The position numbers were made by a program, and so were the translations under genes. From Monocercomonoides exilis (lineage: Eukaryota; Preaxostyla; Oxymonadida; Polymastigidae), in contig LSRY02000056.1 of assembly GCA_001643675.2 (NCBI GenBank), positions 377,001-441,000 on the forward strand: DNA of 64,000 bases, given 5' to 3'. Below the pieces are notes generated by a model. That model saw only the letters and a program-made list of their open reading frames with translations, was not told the origin of the DNA and ran no database searches. The number at the start of each line of letters is the position of its first letter. Positions within the stretch are counted from its first letter, which is position 1. Of the stretch, positions 1-13,600 are shown one piece after another.

Positions 1-2817
1 CCTCTTCATCGTATTCTTCTTCTTTATCTCCTTTTGCCCCTTCAAATTTTCTGATTCCTGTTTGATTGTTGACATCTTCTTTATCGTTTCTGCCATAGTT
101 CGCTCCTTCTTGCTCCATTCTGCTCAATTCATTGTAGTGATCGATTTCTTGTGAAAGCGAGTTCAATGAAGAAGAGGAAAGAGAAGAAGAATCAGCAGAA
201 GAAAGAGAAAACTGCGAGTGAAGCGAAGAAAGCGACAGAAATGAAGGAGACTGCGGTGGATAGGATGGGAGAATGAAAGGTAGTTGAGCCGAGCTTCGAT
301 TCAGCTGTGAGGCTGAAGAGGAATTAAAAGAATCGAGTGAAAGATGAGAAGGTGAAGGAGGAGGTGGTGGAAGAGGAGGCAGAGGAAACTCCGTATGTGG
401 TGGAAGAAACTCGAGAGAAGATGCTTTGGAGACCTTTACACGAAGGTGTGGCCTGTTGAGTGATTGAGGAAAGGGCAAATGAAGTGAAGATGGAAGAACA
501 GATAAAGCAGCATCTGTTCCGGTTGTTGGCTGTGATGATGAAGAAGGCAGGGGAGAAGCAAAAGATGAGAATGAAGATGAGAATTGTGTGTCCAGCTGCG
601 ATTGCTGCATCATAAGTGATTGTGTTGATTGAAACTCCTCTTCATTTTCATTTTCCTTTTCATTTTCAGTCTCTTTTTCATTCACTCTTTCGTTCTCTTT
701 GTCATTTTCCTGTTGACTAAGTTTTGGAACTGTTTGCACCTGCTTCGTTTTGAATGCTTGGCTCATCACAGTTTGCAAAATGGCTGCTGCAGATTTTTTT
801 GGCTTAGAAGTTCGAGACGATTTATCAAAAGAAGAGGATGGCTTATTCTTTCCTTTCATTGCTCCTTTCTCTTCTTCTCCTTCTTCTCCTTCCTCTTCCT
901 CTTCCTCTTCTTCCTCTTTTGTTGTCACCTTCACGTCGTCCATCGCCTTCCACATCGGCATCACCCGCTGGACAAACAGCCCAAACTCGCTCTTCCTCAC
1001 AAACTCAATCAGAAGACAGTTTCCTTCGTCTTCCATCTTCTTCTCAACACTTTCAGATGTGTTTCTTCTCTTTGCTTTTTCTTCTGCCTCTTCTTTTCTC
1101 CTCTCACCAGATGCATTTCCAGAAGCAGTGCCTGCACGAGCACCTCCTTCTTTCTCTTCTTCTCCCACATCCTCTTCGTCATCTCCTTCTCCATCATCTG
1201 CGCTTCCTCTCAGAAACAGACTCACAATCTGCGGAGGATAGCGCCTCTCCTTCAGCCAAATGAGCACCTTTCTCCGCTTCTCGTCTGCCACACACTTCTT
1301 CATCTGCCTCTTCCGCTCAATTGTGCAGCCGTGCTGAAGGCTGTCGCGACGCGTGGGGAAAGAAAGAGTGATCGAATATTTGCCCATCGTCACTTCCACA
1401 CCGCCAAAGGATTTGCGGGGAAAGACAAGGACACTGTGGAATAGAAAGATGCTGGTTTAAAAAGAAGAATTGATAAAATAAAGAAAAGAAAAGAAAGAAA
1501 AGAAAAGAACGTTAGAAAATTGAAAGATATATCAAATGATTTTTGAATAGAGGTAAAAATATGTTTGATTTCACAAAAATAATTAAAAATATTTGTATTT
1601 TCGTTGATTAAAAATTTTAAATACGCAAAATAAAATAGCATCACACTTTCTTTCTTCAGCTAGAGATGGATGTGTGTTGAGGATGTTCAGAAACGACGCA
1701 ATATCCTTGTAATTACCATATGGAAAATGGAAAAAAAATTTAACAGTGTTATTCGTTCGTTATAAAAAGAGACGCATTTGCAAATAAAGAATGTCAATGC
1801 ATTTTTCAAGTATCAAAGTTTTAATAAGATTTGAGCAGAAAAAAAAAGAAAGAAAACCTTTTCAAGAGAATCTGTTTGCATCAACGAAAATGCGTCAACA
1901 AGAGACGAGTCATTCACCATTTCAATCAAAACTTTCTTTACTTCAGCTTGAAACTGCTTATGTTGTAAATTCAACGAAGAAAGATCGCTTGATTCAGTAC
2001 TTGACACAAACAGCAAATGTGTCAGCTTCAAAACAAGAGTTTGCAAGCGATAATCACCTATCTTATGGAGCTGAGGAAGAATGCTCAGAAGAGTATTTTC
2101 AATAGTTGCTGAATATGATGGAAGTGTCTTTGAAGAAATTGATGATACTGTCGATGTTGCAGGAGTAACTGACTTAATGATTAGCTCTTAATAAAATTTT
2201 TAAAAAAAATCATAACGAAACAACAAAATGGAATCAGAAAAATTCAAAGAGTATCAAAAATACCAATGGCCAATATGCGAAGATACATGGAATGTGATTC
2301 AACCAAAAAGATTCTAAAGAGGCGTGGAATAATCATTGCCAACTTTGATCGATGATACTCATATTCGAATAGCTGTGAATAAGTGTATATCATTTCACGT
2401 AAAAATAAAGAATAGCCAGGATTTTGATTTTCTTCTGCAGTTCCCCAAGCGAGAAACAATGTTTGCTGGGCAGATTGCGCAATGAGTCGATCTGCTAACT
2501 GTTTTTCTTGAGCAATAACTTGATAAACTTGAAGGATGACACAAGAAAGTGAATAATTTCCATTTTTAACGCTCTCAAATGACAAAGGAAATGTAATATA
2601 CATAAATTTTTTAAAAAAATCAACCTTCATTAAGTAATCACCAATCTTCATGCCTATTGCAGAATTATAAACAGATAAATCAGGTTTTAAAAGCCATGTT
2701 TCTAGCAATCTTTTCTAAAAATAATATGCCTTTTAGAAATTTTAAAATATTAGCTTGTATTCAACAAACAATAACTGGCTGCGTTGAACCTCGCAAAAAT
2801 ATATCAGAAAGAGACAT
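1..2817 (-). CDS. Helical-repeat (ARM/HEAT-like) protein, partial at the left edge
   Basis: I read five exons: 2817-2770, 2714-2264, 2186-1858, 1705-1647 and 1433 down past base 1; phases agree at every junction. The start is the ATG at 2817 (MSLSDIFLRG). The first ~290 residues are alternating amphipathic helices, as in armadillo/HEAT-type proteins. A short strand-rich stretch follows (FPRKSFGGVEVTMGKYSITL), then a basic helix (KKCVADEKRRKVLIWLKERR). After that come about 400 residues of Glu-rich, Lys/Glu-rich and Ser/Pro-rich low complexity, still open at the window edge, so the C-terminus is missing. I do not recognise the family. An ARM-like domain followed by a small beta domain recalls the layout of synaptonemal SYCP2-type proteins, but I cannot show homology. 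The neighbouring ataxin-2 gene is on the same strand, about 750 bp upstream. Confidence 0.72.
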
Positions 2818-3572
2818 AATGAGCAATTGTATTTGAGGGGAAAAAATGAAATTTCCATTTTTCTGATACTGTAGAAGATACTGTAAATTATTTATTTGTT
2901 TTGTTTTTCACATTTTCTGAGCTTATATATTGTAGTTTGCTAAAAATATTAAAAATTACAGAGTAAAAAATGAAGATAAAGTACCTTGCATTTATTTTTC
3001 TCTGTTTAACGTAGAGATTCATGAAAAATAACAAAAATTGTCGGTGACAAAAATTGATTTGGGAGTGTTTATCTTTTTAGAATTATTTCTTCTCTTTTTG
3101 AAAGCAATTCAACGAAGGATATAAAAAATGTTCGACATAAGTGATTGTGGCAAATCAATTTTCAAGATGCAAAAAGCAAATTTCCTAACTTTTTCTAAAA
3201 TTTAAGTTGTCAAGAATTTTCAATAAACTCACAAAAAAAGAAAAATACTTTCAAAGATGTCATCTGTTTCAATACCTTGTAACTCTGAGGGAGAAAGAAA
3301 TACATAATGAGAAAAAAATAGAATAATCATCATGAATTTACAGCAATCATTCAAAAATTGTTTCAGTGATGTGAAATATCAACACTTTATTTCCTGGTAT
3401 CATAAGATTTTGCTTTCGTTAATTTAGAAGATAAAGAATGAGTCGTTAGTTGTTCTTGAGTTGAATCAAGTAGGGAAGGATTTAACAAAAAAGCTGAATG
3501 TACACTGTCTATTTCACCGCTTCTTTCTGCCTCTCTCATCTTTCTGTACTTATCTCCTTCTCTCAGGCCGTG
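2818..3572. other. AT-rich spacer between two minus-strand genes
   Basis: This spacer holds the presumed promoter of the helical-repeat gene and the 3' end of the ataxin-2 gene. It has stops in all frames and many A/T homopolymers. I see no RNA gene or repeat in it. Confidence 0.6.
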
Positions 3573-6500
3573 TTATTGTTCTTTTGCTTGTGCATCTGCT
3601 GCTCTGTGACTTTTGTGCACGCGAGGCGCTTCTTCTTCGTCTTCATCGTCTGAACACAGTAAAATTCCTCCTGTTGTTGCTCTTCTAATCCTTTCCTTCT
3701 CTTTCTCTTTTTCCCGCTCTGCCTGCTGCTCCTTCTTTTCTCTCTTCTTTTGTTCTCTCAGCTTCTCTTTCTCTCTTTCCTTCTCTTTCTCTTTGTCCTT
3801 CTCTCCTTCTCCCTGCTCTCCCTTCTTCGACGAGTGCGAGTGCTCCTTGTGGCGATGATGCTCCTTTTTGTGTTTGTGTTCTCTTTCACCGTCTGCACCG
3901 CTGTGCTCACCTGTTCTGTGATGATGATGCTCTTTCGCCTCTCCACTCGCTTGCTTGCTGGACACATTGGACGTTGCCTGTTCAGTTGCCAACAATGCTG
4001 CTGCGGCATCAGCAGATGACTGGGTGAGTTCTTGTGCTTGGATGGCTGGAGATGAGTTCACTGACTGTGCCGATGGTGTTCCTGCAATGGCTCTTGTGGA
4101 TGTGCTGTCAGCAGCCAGCAGAGAAGGAGAAGATGTGTTGGAGGCAGCAAGAGGATTGACTGCAGCAGATACGGTTGAAGATGACGGGGCTGAATACATC
4201 TGGGGAGAGGAAGCAGGGAAAGCATTGACTTGAGTAAGATAAGAGGTGTTTGAAGCATCAGATGGGTGTGGAATGGCAGAAGAAGGTGGATTGGAGTAGA
4301 GTGTGGCAGATGGCTGGAGAGATGGCACAGATGAGACATCTTGTGGCAGATACGCTTGTTGTTGCTGCTGCTGCTGTTGTTGTTGAATCATTGGCTGTCT
4401 CTGCTGTTGCATCGGAATGAAGGCAGGGGAAGCAGACGATGGAGCAGAAGACATCATCGAGGTGTTCATCATCTGCATGTTCTGAATATTCTGCATGTTT
4501 TGCATGTTTTGTGTTGATGCTGGGTAGTTCTGTCCAGTTGCAGAGTATGTAGACACAGGGGCAAACGAGGAAGAGGATGCAGAAAGAGAGGCGGATGCTG
4601 ACAGATCGGGCTGTTGAAGGGAAGCAGTGTTCATTGAGGGTGACTTGGACATTTGCTGTGTGGGATAATGAGACATCTGCTGTGGTACTGCTTGTGAGGA
4701 CTGAATGTATTGTGGCTGCTGGGGAGTGCTCATTGATGATGATGATGTCAGCTTCGGAGCAGTTGACTGTGGAAAGGAAGAAGATGAGGAAGATGAGGAA
4801 GAAGAAGAAGAAGATGATGATGATGATGATGATGAAGATGAAGACGAAGAAGAAGTCTTCGCAGCCTTGTTGAAGCTTCCTGTCATCTGGAACGGGGTAG
4901 CATTTGCCGAAAGGGTTGCCAGTTTGTTCTTTGATTTGGGGACGAAAGTAGGAGCAGTGATAGACAGCTCTGTTTTGTGCTGCAGCTTCGACTTTGGAGT
5001 GAATGACGGGGCAGATGTGCTGAGTGTGATGGACACAGTGTGGGCGAGACCGATGTTGGCTGTTGTGGTCGACGTGAGGGTGGGGAGAGGAGCTGTGCTG
5101 TGCAACGAGGCATCAGCTGGCAATGTAAGTGAAGATGAAGATGGTGTTGTTGTTGTTGTTGTTGTTGTTGTGAATGGCGCTGCCACTGTTGTTGTTGATG
5201 ATGATGATGATGATGCAGTTGAGGGAGCAGCCATTGAAGTAGGAACAGATGTCTGTAGCGCTGCCTGTGAAGGCATACCAGAAACACCATAAGCTCCTGG
5301 TGTGGACAGAAGCGAGGCAGATGCAGCAGGTGGAGATATAACAGGAGAAGGCGTGGAAAAAGGAGGCTGTGCTGCATTCATCGCATTCTGAGGCAAGTTC
5401 AGCATTCCAGGCATCGGTGCTTGAGCAGGATACGCTGGATATGCAAGGACAGAAGAAGCAGGGGCAGAAGTAGAAGAGGCAGAGGAAACAGAAGAAGAGG
5501 AAGGAGAAGGTGAAACAGACGAAGGATGCTGTGCAGACGAACCTCCGGGAACTGTGTATGACAGCACCTGCTGGCGAGGAAGCTGTTGTGGCAGCTGGGA
5601 AGAATAGTGGAGTGCACCTGGATATACGATTTGTTCAGATGCAAGAGGAGGTGGCAAGAGCCCAGGTGACTGCGACATTGTATTCTGTTTGCGGGGCATC
5701 TTTTGTGAATACTGCTGCTGCTGCTGCTGTTGTTGTGGTTGATAATCTGAGCGATAGTACTTCTGCTGCATGGCTGATGGTGGCATCTGGCCGAGCAGCG
5801 AGTCTCCACCGTGTGAGGGCACACCTGTGAGTGGCTGGACACCGGCAGAGTGGTAGCTCTGCTGCTGGTTCTGCTGCAAGTAGAGTGCAGGAGACGGAGA
5901 TGGCGAATGGGCAGACTGCTGTCCGCCAGCCATCCCGTTTGTGTTTGTTGCTGGGAGTGTCAATGAGCCAGTCGCAGGAGACAAGAGGGGCTTGGGAGAG
6001 TAGTGTCCGTTGATGAGCATCGGATCGGTGGAGATCATCGGCTGGTTGGGCGGCTGTGAGAGCAGATGCGCAGAAGGAGTGGTGGGAGAGGAAGATGCAG
6101 GGGAAGGTGTTGGCGATGACGTGTGAGATGAAAGAGAGGCTGAGGAAACAGAAGGGGAATGAGATGGCTGGAACGAGCTGGCAGGAGAAGGGGCAGGATA
6201 CAGCGGCGCCGATGCTGATGCCGATGCATTCGACACAAGTGTGGACATTGGAGAAGGCGAAGCATTCATCCCTGTGTCTGCTGCTCCGTTCTCGCCAGCG
6301 TGCTCGTCGCGGCTTTTCTCTTTGCCGTTCGCTGCCCGTTTGTTGGGCTTTCTGCGCTGGTCGTTCTGCTCAGCCACAGCTGACTCAGAAGACTCTGGGT
6401 TTTCTTCTGCTTGCGCTTTGTTTTCCTTATTTTCTCTGTTTTCTTTGTTTTCTTTGTTGAGCTTCTTCTTCTTCTCTTCCTCTTCTTTCTTCTGCTTCTT

Positions 6501-7600
6501 CTTCTTTGCGAACGGCGTCTCCTCTTTCGACTGGCTAACATCGCCATGTACAATTGTCTTCTCTGGAAGAGGCTTCGACGACTTCATCTCCGCTGAGAAA
6601 GTTTCTCCGTTCGTCGAAATGGTAAACGTGAACGTCTTTTGCGCAGATGACGAAGAAGATGCTGATGAACTTTTGTCACTTGGACTTCCGACAGGCGAAC
6701 CTGAAGGAGATGGTGATGGAGACGGGGTGTATGTCATTGGCGATTGTTTCTGGTTCTGTTGCTGTCTCTGCTGCCCAGATGGACGGCGGAGTATGTCGAT
6801 TTTCCCTTTTCCCATCCTGTCTTGCTTTGATTGTTGCCTTCTTTGTTCAGTTTGATGAGCTGAAGAATAAAGCTCTTCCTCATTAAAATCCATTTCTTTT
6901 ATTTGACCTCGATCTTCAGCAACAAAACGATTATGCGTAACTTCTCTTTGAATTTCATTAGCAATTTTATCAGCTGTTTTTATATCATCCCGTGTTACAG
7001 TTTCTGGGATAAGAGGAGCATACAATTTTTCATCGTATGTTGTTTTTAATGCAAAACGTTCTTCATTAACTTTAAACTGATCCCAAGAAAGTTCAGCTTT
7101 GTTTTGCAAAGATCCATATTTTTTGTCAAGTGATGCAGCATCTGTTGTTGAAAAGAATGAAACAAGCTCGCGCTCACCAAATTTATCACCACGACCATCC
7201 GTCAACTCAGTATCGGTAAATGCTTTCTTTTTTGAATTTGGAGGGACAAGGCTTACAGAAGAAAACACAAGTTGGCCAACATCTGCTTTTTTAAATTTTT
7301 TCTTTGTGACAGGCTGGCCTAATGGAGTCTTTGAAATATCTGTAACCATTGCCAGCTCATATTCATCAGAATTCTTTTGTGCATTTGCCTTAAATACGCC
7401 AATGTATTTGGTTCCGTTCAATAGCCTTAACTCAACAATTTGACCTGCCATCAATCGCTGAGCAAAATAAAAACGATCGTTTAACGATGTATCCTCCAAA
7501 GGCTCCAATCCCCTGATAAAAAATGAAGAATTTCATATAAAACAAGAAAATATTTAATTTAATACAACCTTGGTGACGGGCTTGATGACGGATGGCTCAT
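3573..7600 (-). CDS. ATXN2: Ataxin-2 homologue (Lsm, LsmAD, PAM2-like motifs)
   Basis: Two exons, 7600-7569 and 7512-3573, give 1323 residues starting MSHPSSSPSPRGLEPLEDTS; the intron is GTTGTA...TCAG. An Lsm-like fold spans roughly residues 20-95 (FAQRLMAGQIVELRLLNGTK). LsmAD follows at about 165-215 (TYDEKLYAPLIPETVTRDD, then NEIQREVTHNRF). The remainder is Ser/Pro/Gln-rich with poly-Ser near 890-930 and poly-Gln runs. Near 840-880 are PAM2-like motifs (LSTSAPSFTP, LSITAPTFVP, and a weaker LSANATPFQM), the peptide by which ataxin-2 proteins bind the poly(A)-binding protein MLLE domain. The family acts in mRNA stability, translation and stress granules; that role is inferred from homology. 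The C-terminus is a Lys/Glu-rich charged tail ending in a short acidic patch. The long ORF is uninterrupted despite heavy low complexity. Confidence 0.93.
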
Positions 7601-7655
7601 AATATAGATCTTGCACCAATTGCAATCGATCAATTACCCAATACATTTTTCACAA
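7601..7655. promoter_or_regulatory. Very short divergent promoter/5'UTR interval
   Basis: Only 55 bp separate the ATG of the ataxin-2 gene (7600, minus) from the first in-frame ATG of the coiled-coil gene (7656, plus). Both 5' untranslated regions and both core promoters must lie here or overlap the opposite coding sequence. A CCAAT-like element (CACCAATTGCAATCGAT) is visible at about 7613-7629. Confidence 0.5.
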
Positions 7656-10600
7656 ATGTCTGAACTTGATTTTTCAATTGCGAATAGCTTCGAAGAAATA
7701 CGGCAAAACCTGGGTTTGCCATCATCCATGCAAACCTCAGTTCAACCAGCACCCCTTCAAGCTCAGTCTTATTCTTCATTCCCTTTTTCTCGTCAGGAAC
7801 CATCAACATCTTCATTAACTTCAACCCTACGTGATTCATCATTCTCACGTTCTCGTATCGATGTTTGATCAAATTTTTAAAATTTATGCTTTCTATTTAG
7901 TGGAATTTGATGATGTTTATCTTTTTGTTATTTTTAAGAATGAGCAATCAGTTCGAAATTCTCAGAGAGACGTTCAACTTAGAAAGCAAACAAAGCAGCT
8001 ATTTTCTGATTTAGCAATGGAATCTCTACAAAAACAAGTTTCAAGCATTGACAGTTCTGTTATTGAACTTGAAAAAAAGCTGAATTCTCAAGGTATTGAA
8101 CTAAACACTCGGCTATATACTTGCCAAAAAGAAATAATGAAAATTTCAGACATTCAAAAGAAAGGAGAAGACTTGTTCACAACATCTTTTCAACTTAATG
8201 AAGAGAAAAAAGATTTACTGAAAGAGTTACAAGAGACAAAATTGAGACTTGAACAAAAAACAAACGAACTTCATGAATTGAGTCAGAGAATATCATTGCT
8301 TACCGATAAAGTGAATGGATCAGAACGTAAGATGGTGGTATTGGGAAATTTAATAGAAACAACTGTGTCAGATGGCAGTGAGCGCTTTGAAAGATTACTT
8401 GTTTTGGAACGAAATGCCAAAGGAATAGAAGTTGATGTTGGGTTGCTAATGACAAAAGTGAAAGAAATGGAAAAAAGAGAACAAGAAAATGAGAAAGCAA
8501 GAAAGGTTGAGTGGAGTTCATGGAAAAAGGAGATTGCCAAATGGTTGGAGAAAGAGAAAGAGGAGAAAATAGAAATGGCAAGACTAACATATGAAGAAAC
8601 AGCGGTTGAAAAAGAGGCAGAACGAAGAGAAAGAGACGAAGCACAGAAGAAGAAAGACGACGAGCTGATGCGATTGATCAAGCAGCTGTATGAGGAGAAC
8701 AAAGCGATGAGAGCGCAGATGAATGCGTGCGAGGAGATGTGCAAAGGAACGAAAGACCGCTTTGAAGGGATAGGGAAAATGACAGATTCTGTGTATGAAG
8801 ACATGGCAGAGATAAGAGAAATGGCAGAAGAAGAGAACAAGAGGAGGAGAGAAGAGGAAGAGCGGGTGAAGGAGGAGAAGGAAAAGAGAAGAGCAGAGAA
8901 AGAGAAGATCAAAGCATACAGAAGGAAGAAGAAAGAGGAAGACGAAAAAAGACGAATGGACGAAATCCAGAAAATCATTGACGAATCAAAGAGAGACAGT
9001 GAGAAGACGCAGAAGCGGCGAGACGAGCAGCAGAAGGAGCAGCTGAGAGAGGTGGAGGCCGACTGCAAGAATCAGATACAGCGCCTGGCAGCAGAAGTCG
9101 AAAGAGCACAGGGAAACGCTGCTGAGTCGCTGCATCTGTCGCAGACGGCAAGTGACAAAGTGGAAAATGTGGTTAGCTCGTTCAAGAGACACGAGGAGAA
9201 TGAAGCGAAAAGAATGGAACGAGAAGACAGAAGGAAAGAAGAGGCTGAGCGGGCAGCAGAAGAGAAGAGAAGGAGAAAGAGAGAGAAAGAAGAAAGGCTG
9301 AATGAAGAGAAAGAAAGAGCAGAACGAGAAAAGAGCAAGCGGCGCCTGGAGAAGGAACGAGAGCGCGAACGTGAGAGAGCGAAAGCGAAAGAGAGAGAAA
9401 CAGAGAAAGACGAGCAGAACGCCCGCGAAATCATGCGGCAGAACGACAGGCTGCGCATTTTGAGTGACATTGTGACGTGTGCCCTGCCTCTTTTGGGATT
9501 GGAAATGGTGTCTCAAATACAATCTCTGCCTCAGCCACCACAGCATTCTCAGCAGCAGCTGGTGCAAAAGGGAGCATTCTCTCTCAATTCCAGCATCTCT
9601 ACTTCGTCTCTGACTCCTCTTTCTTCTTCCTCCTCTTCTTCCTCCTCCTCTTCTGCTGTTGGTAGCAGTAGTGCTTCTGTGTCATCTTCACCTCCTTCTG
9701 CTCAAACTGGCTCTCCTGTTTCCTTGTCAGGCTCTTCAAAGGCCAGGAAAGTTCCTCCGCTTTCTCTTTCATCAGCCACCCCGTCTTCCGCTGCTGGTTC
9801 CATCTCTTCCTCTGTGAATGCGAACTATGGCTCCTTGTATGCTTCTTCATTTGCCTCTCCTCGTGCCCTCCTTTCAGTGACTAACAAATCAGGTGACATT
9901 CAAGTCCGCTTCCGCCAGTCTGTGCCCTTGTGGACACTGGAAATTGACCAGCTGAAACAGATTCTCTTCAGACAGCCGTCTTCTTCTGCTTCTGCTTCTT
10001 CTGCTTCTTTGATGACAAACATTGTGTCGCCTCGCTATCCAAACATGGAGGCATCTGTCAATCATGATGACACATTCGCCAACACTCAGATCACTTCAGC
10101 TTCTTCTTCACTGACGAATTTGCTTAACACTCCAACATCATCTTCTTCCTCATCCTCTTCCTCTTCTTCTTTGCCTTTATCATCTGCCTCTGCCATGAGC
10201 TCGTCTGCTCCTTCTCCAAGATACCCTCCTCATTCATCAGAGCCGCAGCTGTCTCTTCCTGCCCTCTTTTCGCAGATTCAGCTGGCAATGCGGATGGTGC
10301 GTGATCTGTCGGGAATTGTGGAAGCGAACGGGAAAAGCGTAAATCAGATGAAAGTGAAGGTGGATGGGAACAGAGGCAGCACAGAACAGCTGATGCAGCG
10401 GATGGAGAAGACTGAGGGGGTTGTGAGGGAGCTGGAGAGGAGGGTGAATGGATGCGAAGTGAATGCAGAAGAGGAGAAGAGGAAGAATTCGGAAGAAAGA
10501 GAGAAGAGAAGGAGGGAGAACGAGAGAGACGCGGCTGAGCAGAGGAAGGAGAAAGAAGACGCAGAAAACAAAAATGCTTTTGCGATGGAAAGAGCAAAGC

Positions 10601-13600
10601 AAAGTTGCAGTTCAACAACTTCAACTTCTGCAGGTGAAGAGAAAGACAGTGAAAGAGAAAGAAGAGAGAAAGAAGAGAAAGAAGAGAGAGAAGAGAGAGA
10701 AAAGGAGTTTATCAAGCAGATTGTGGCAAAGAACATAAGCGAGGCGATGTTGTCTGAACAGGCGATGCTGCAGGAGCTGCTGAGTGAGATGAAGAAGGAA
10801 AGAGAAGCCAACGCTGCATTGTCAGAGCAGATGAAGGAAAGCTCGAAAAACAGCAAGCAGAACGGTTCTTCTTCTGCTTCTGCTTCTGCGTCTTCTTCTT
10901 CTTCAGATAGCAAAGCATCAGGCAACAATGAAGAAGGAGCAGATTCTGAAGACAGCTGCGTGCCAAGTGAGTCTTTTGCGAAGCGTGTGAATATAGTGCT
11001 TCTGGAGCTGATCCAGCTGTTTATGTTCAACATCTTTGTAGACCACGAGCCAGAGGAGGAGGACGGCGAAGAAGGCGACGGCGGAAGCGGCAGCGGCAGT
11101 GGCAATGCTGCTGAACAGAACAGCTCAGCCCCGCCGATCGACCATCTGAGCAACGATGTGGTGAATGTGTCGCGCGATCTGAGTGAGAGCATCCTCGTCA
11201 CACTCGCCAACATCACCAAGCACTGCGAGGAAAGCATCTCTTCTGCGTCGGCATCCCTTCAGAGCAGGCAGAAGCAGACAGAAGCGACTGTCAAAGAGGA
11301 AGTGAAGCAGATGAAGGCAGCAATAGAAACAGTGCAGAACTATGTGGAGTGGAGTTGCAAAGGGCGGCATTCGAAGTCTGCTTCGACGACTTCGTTGAAT
11401 TCGCCGCACAGCTCGCCTCATCTGCACCGCTCGGCCTCTTCGCTGACACCAGCAATGTCCCTCCATTCGTCTTCTCCTGTGCCTGAATCACCAAAAATAC
11501 AACACTCGCCGTCTGCTTCTGCTTCTTCTAGAGATATACGCAGAAACGAGACTTCGTCTTCCTCTTCTTCATCCTCTTCCTCTTCCTCTTCCTCTTCCTC
11601 TTCTTCATCTGCATCTGCATCTTCTTCTCCTTCTTCCCCCTTGGCATCGCCCACACTTCACAAGCACTCCCACAGCCGCTCCAGTTCGAAGTCTCAGCCG
11701 ATTCATTCATCGCCTTCATTCTCATCACCCGAAAGCTCACCTCATCGGCATCATCACCATCACCACCACCACACCTCCTCCCAATCATCATCTCAGGTCT
11801 CGTTTACTCCACTGCCTCAGCTGTCTCCTGCTTTGTCTTCTTCGAATTCCTCTTCTTCTTCTTCTTCGTCTTCGTCTTCCTCACTATCTTCCTTGCCTTC
11901 TGCTTCATCGAACGCTCAACTGGCATCTCCAATCACTTCAGCTCCTACCATCGTTGCATCTAATCCTTCTTCTTCTTCCTCTTCTTCTTCTTCCTCTTCT
12001 TCTTCTTCCTCTTCTTCTTTAAACAGCACCAAATCATCTTCTGCATCTGGCCATTTGACACTGTTAGAAGAGGACAAACAGGACGGATGCGAAATTGAGT
12101 CTATTCATGTTTCTATTTCAGACAATTCTGTGCAATATCCTTCAGTGGAATCAACAATGGTCGAGCTGATTGAACCAGAAAAGGAAAAGGAAAATGACAA
12201 AGAAAATGAGAAGGAAGAGGAAAAAGAAAAAGAAAATGATGAAGTGGTCAGAGCAGTGAAAGGGAAAAGGGAAGGGCAAAGAAGCACTGAAGATGAAGAG
12301 ACTCAAAACAAAACAGGAAAAGAAAGTGAAAACACGAAAAATACTAAAAATGAAGCTAATGGTAACCAAGAAAATGAGCAAGAGAAAGAAATGGACAAAT
12401 ACGAGGAGACAGAAGTTATGTCGTTCCACAACCAATTTGACACAGAAAAGGAGGCGACTGCCTCGCAAAGCCAGCTGTTTCCGCTGATTCCCTCGGAAAT
12501 GCAGCAAAATTCGCAATTGAATGTGAAACAAAGCGAGAATTCAGATGAGCGGACAACAAAACAGTCTGAAGAAATGCAATCAAATGAGTTGGATCAAAAC
12601 AAAGCAAAAGAGGAAAACAAAACAGGAGCGCATAAAAGGAGTGATGATGAAAGAGGCAGAAAACTGAATATGGACGATGATGAGGATCTGTTTTTGGAGT
12701 GGAAAGGCAGCGACGATGGGACAGAAACAAAGAAAGCGAAGAAAGATAGCGGGAAAGCACAAGATCAAGAGGAGGAAGAAGAAGAGGAAGAGGAAGAGGA
12801 GGAAGAAGAAGATGTGGAAGAAGAGGAAGAGACAGAAAACGAAGTGAAACCTTTTTCTTTGGACAAAAATGATGCTCAAAGTGAAACACATCAACAGCCA
12901 TCTTTAAATCCATGCGCTTCTTCGACAGTTTTGATGTCTCGCAAAAAGCCAGATGCTGAAGTTGATTCATCACAAGCACAACAACAACAACAACAACAAC
13001 AGCCTCCATCCACTCCAACCTCAACTTCTGCCACAGTCTTCCCTCCACCTCCTCCTCCTTCTCATTCATCGTCATCTCCTTCTGGAAACCACACAACATT
13101 ATCTACACCTCAAACTGATAATAACACTTCATCATCATCATCTTCTTCTTCTTCTTCTTCCACATCACCCTCTCAACCTTCAACATCCACCACTGGTTCT
13201 TCTCTTCCTCCATCACATCCATTCAATCTCGCAGTCGGACAAGCCTCGTCTCCTTCATCCTCAGCTGCTCTTCCTTCAAACACATCAGCCCAGCCAAATC
13301 GCCAAATGGCTGCTTCTGCCAAGCCACAGGCATCCAAACTGGCAAAGCCATCTTCTCAGTCTTCGATGGCATCAGATGCAAATGATTCAGCAACAGCAAC
13401 AACAGCTACACCAGTTACTCCAAGAGCTTCTTCATTCTCATCCTCATCATCCTCCTCATCAAACTCAGCCCCAGTCAACGCACACACCCCAATCCCCACC
13501 CCTTCAACCACACCTCTTCCTCCCGCACACTCTCCTTCTCCTTCTCACTCCCCCTCTCAGTCAGTCCAGCCAACCTCACAAACACCCCAGCCAGCAACGA

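Noticed and set aside
629-1444. Plus-strand frame of 271 codons rich in Phe/Leu/Ser
   Set aside because: Antisense of the minus-strand helical-repeat gene, whose frame is open through the window edge and has the coding-type composition.
7503-7508. Start of the ataxin-2 protein at a TTG (LEPLEDTS)
   Set aside because: A clean intron (GTTGTA...TCAG) joins this exon in phase to an upstream exon with an ATG at 7600.
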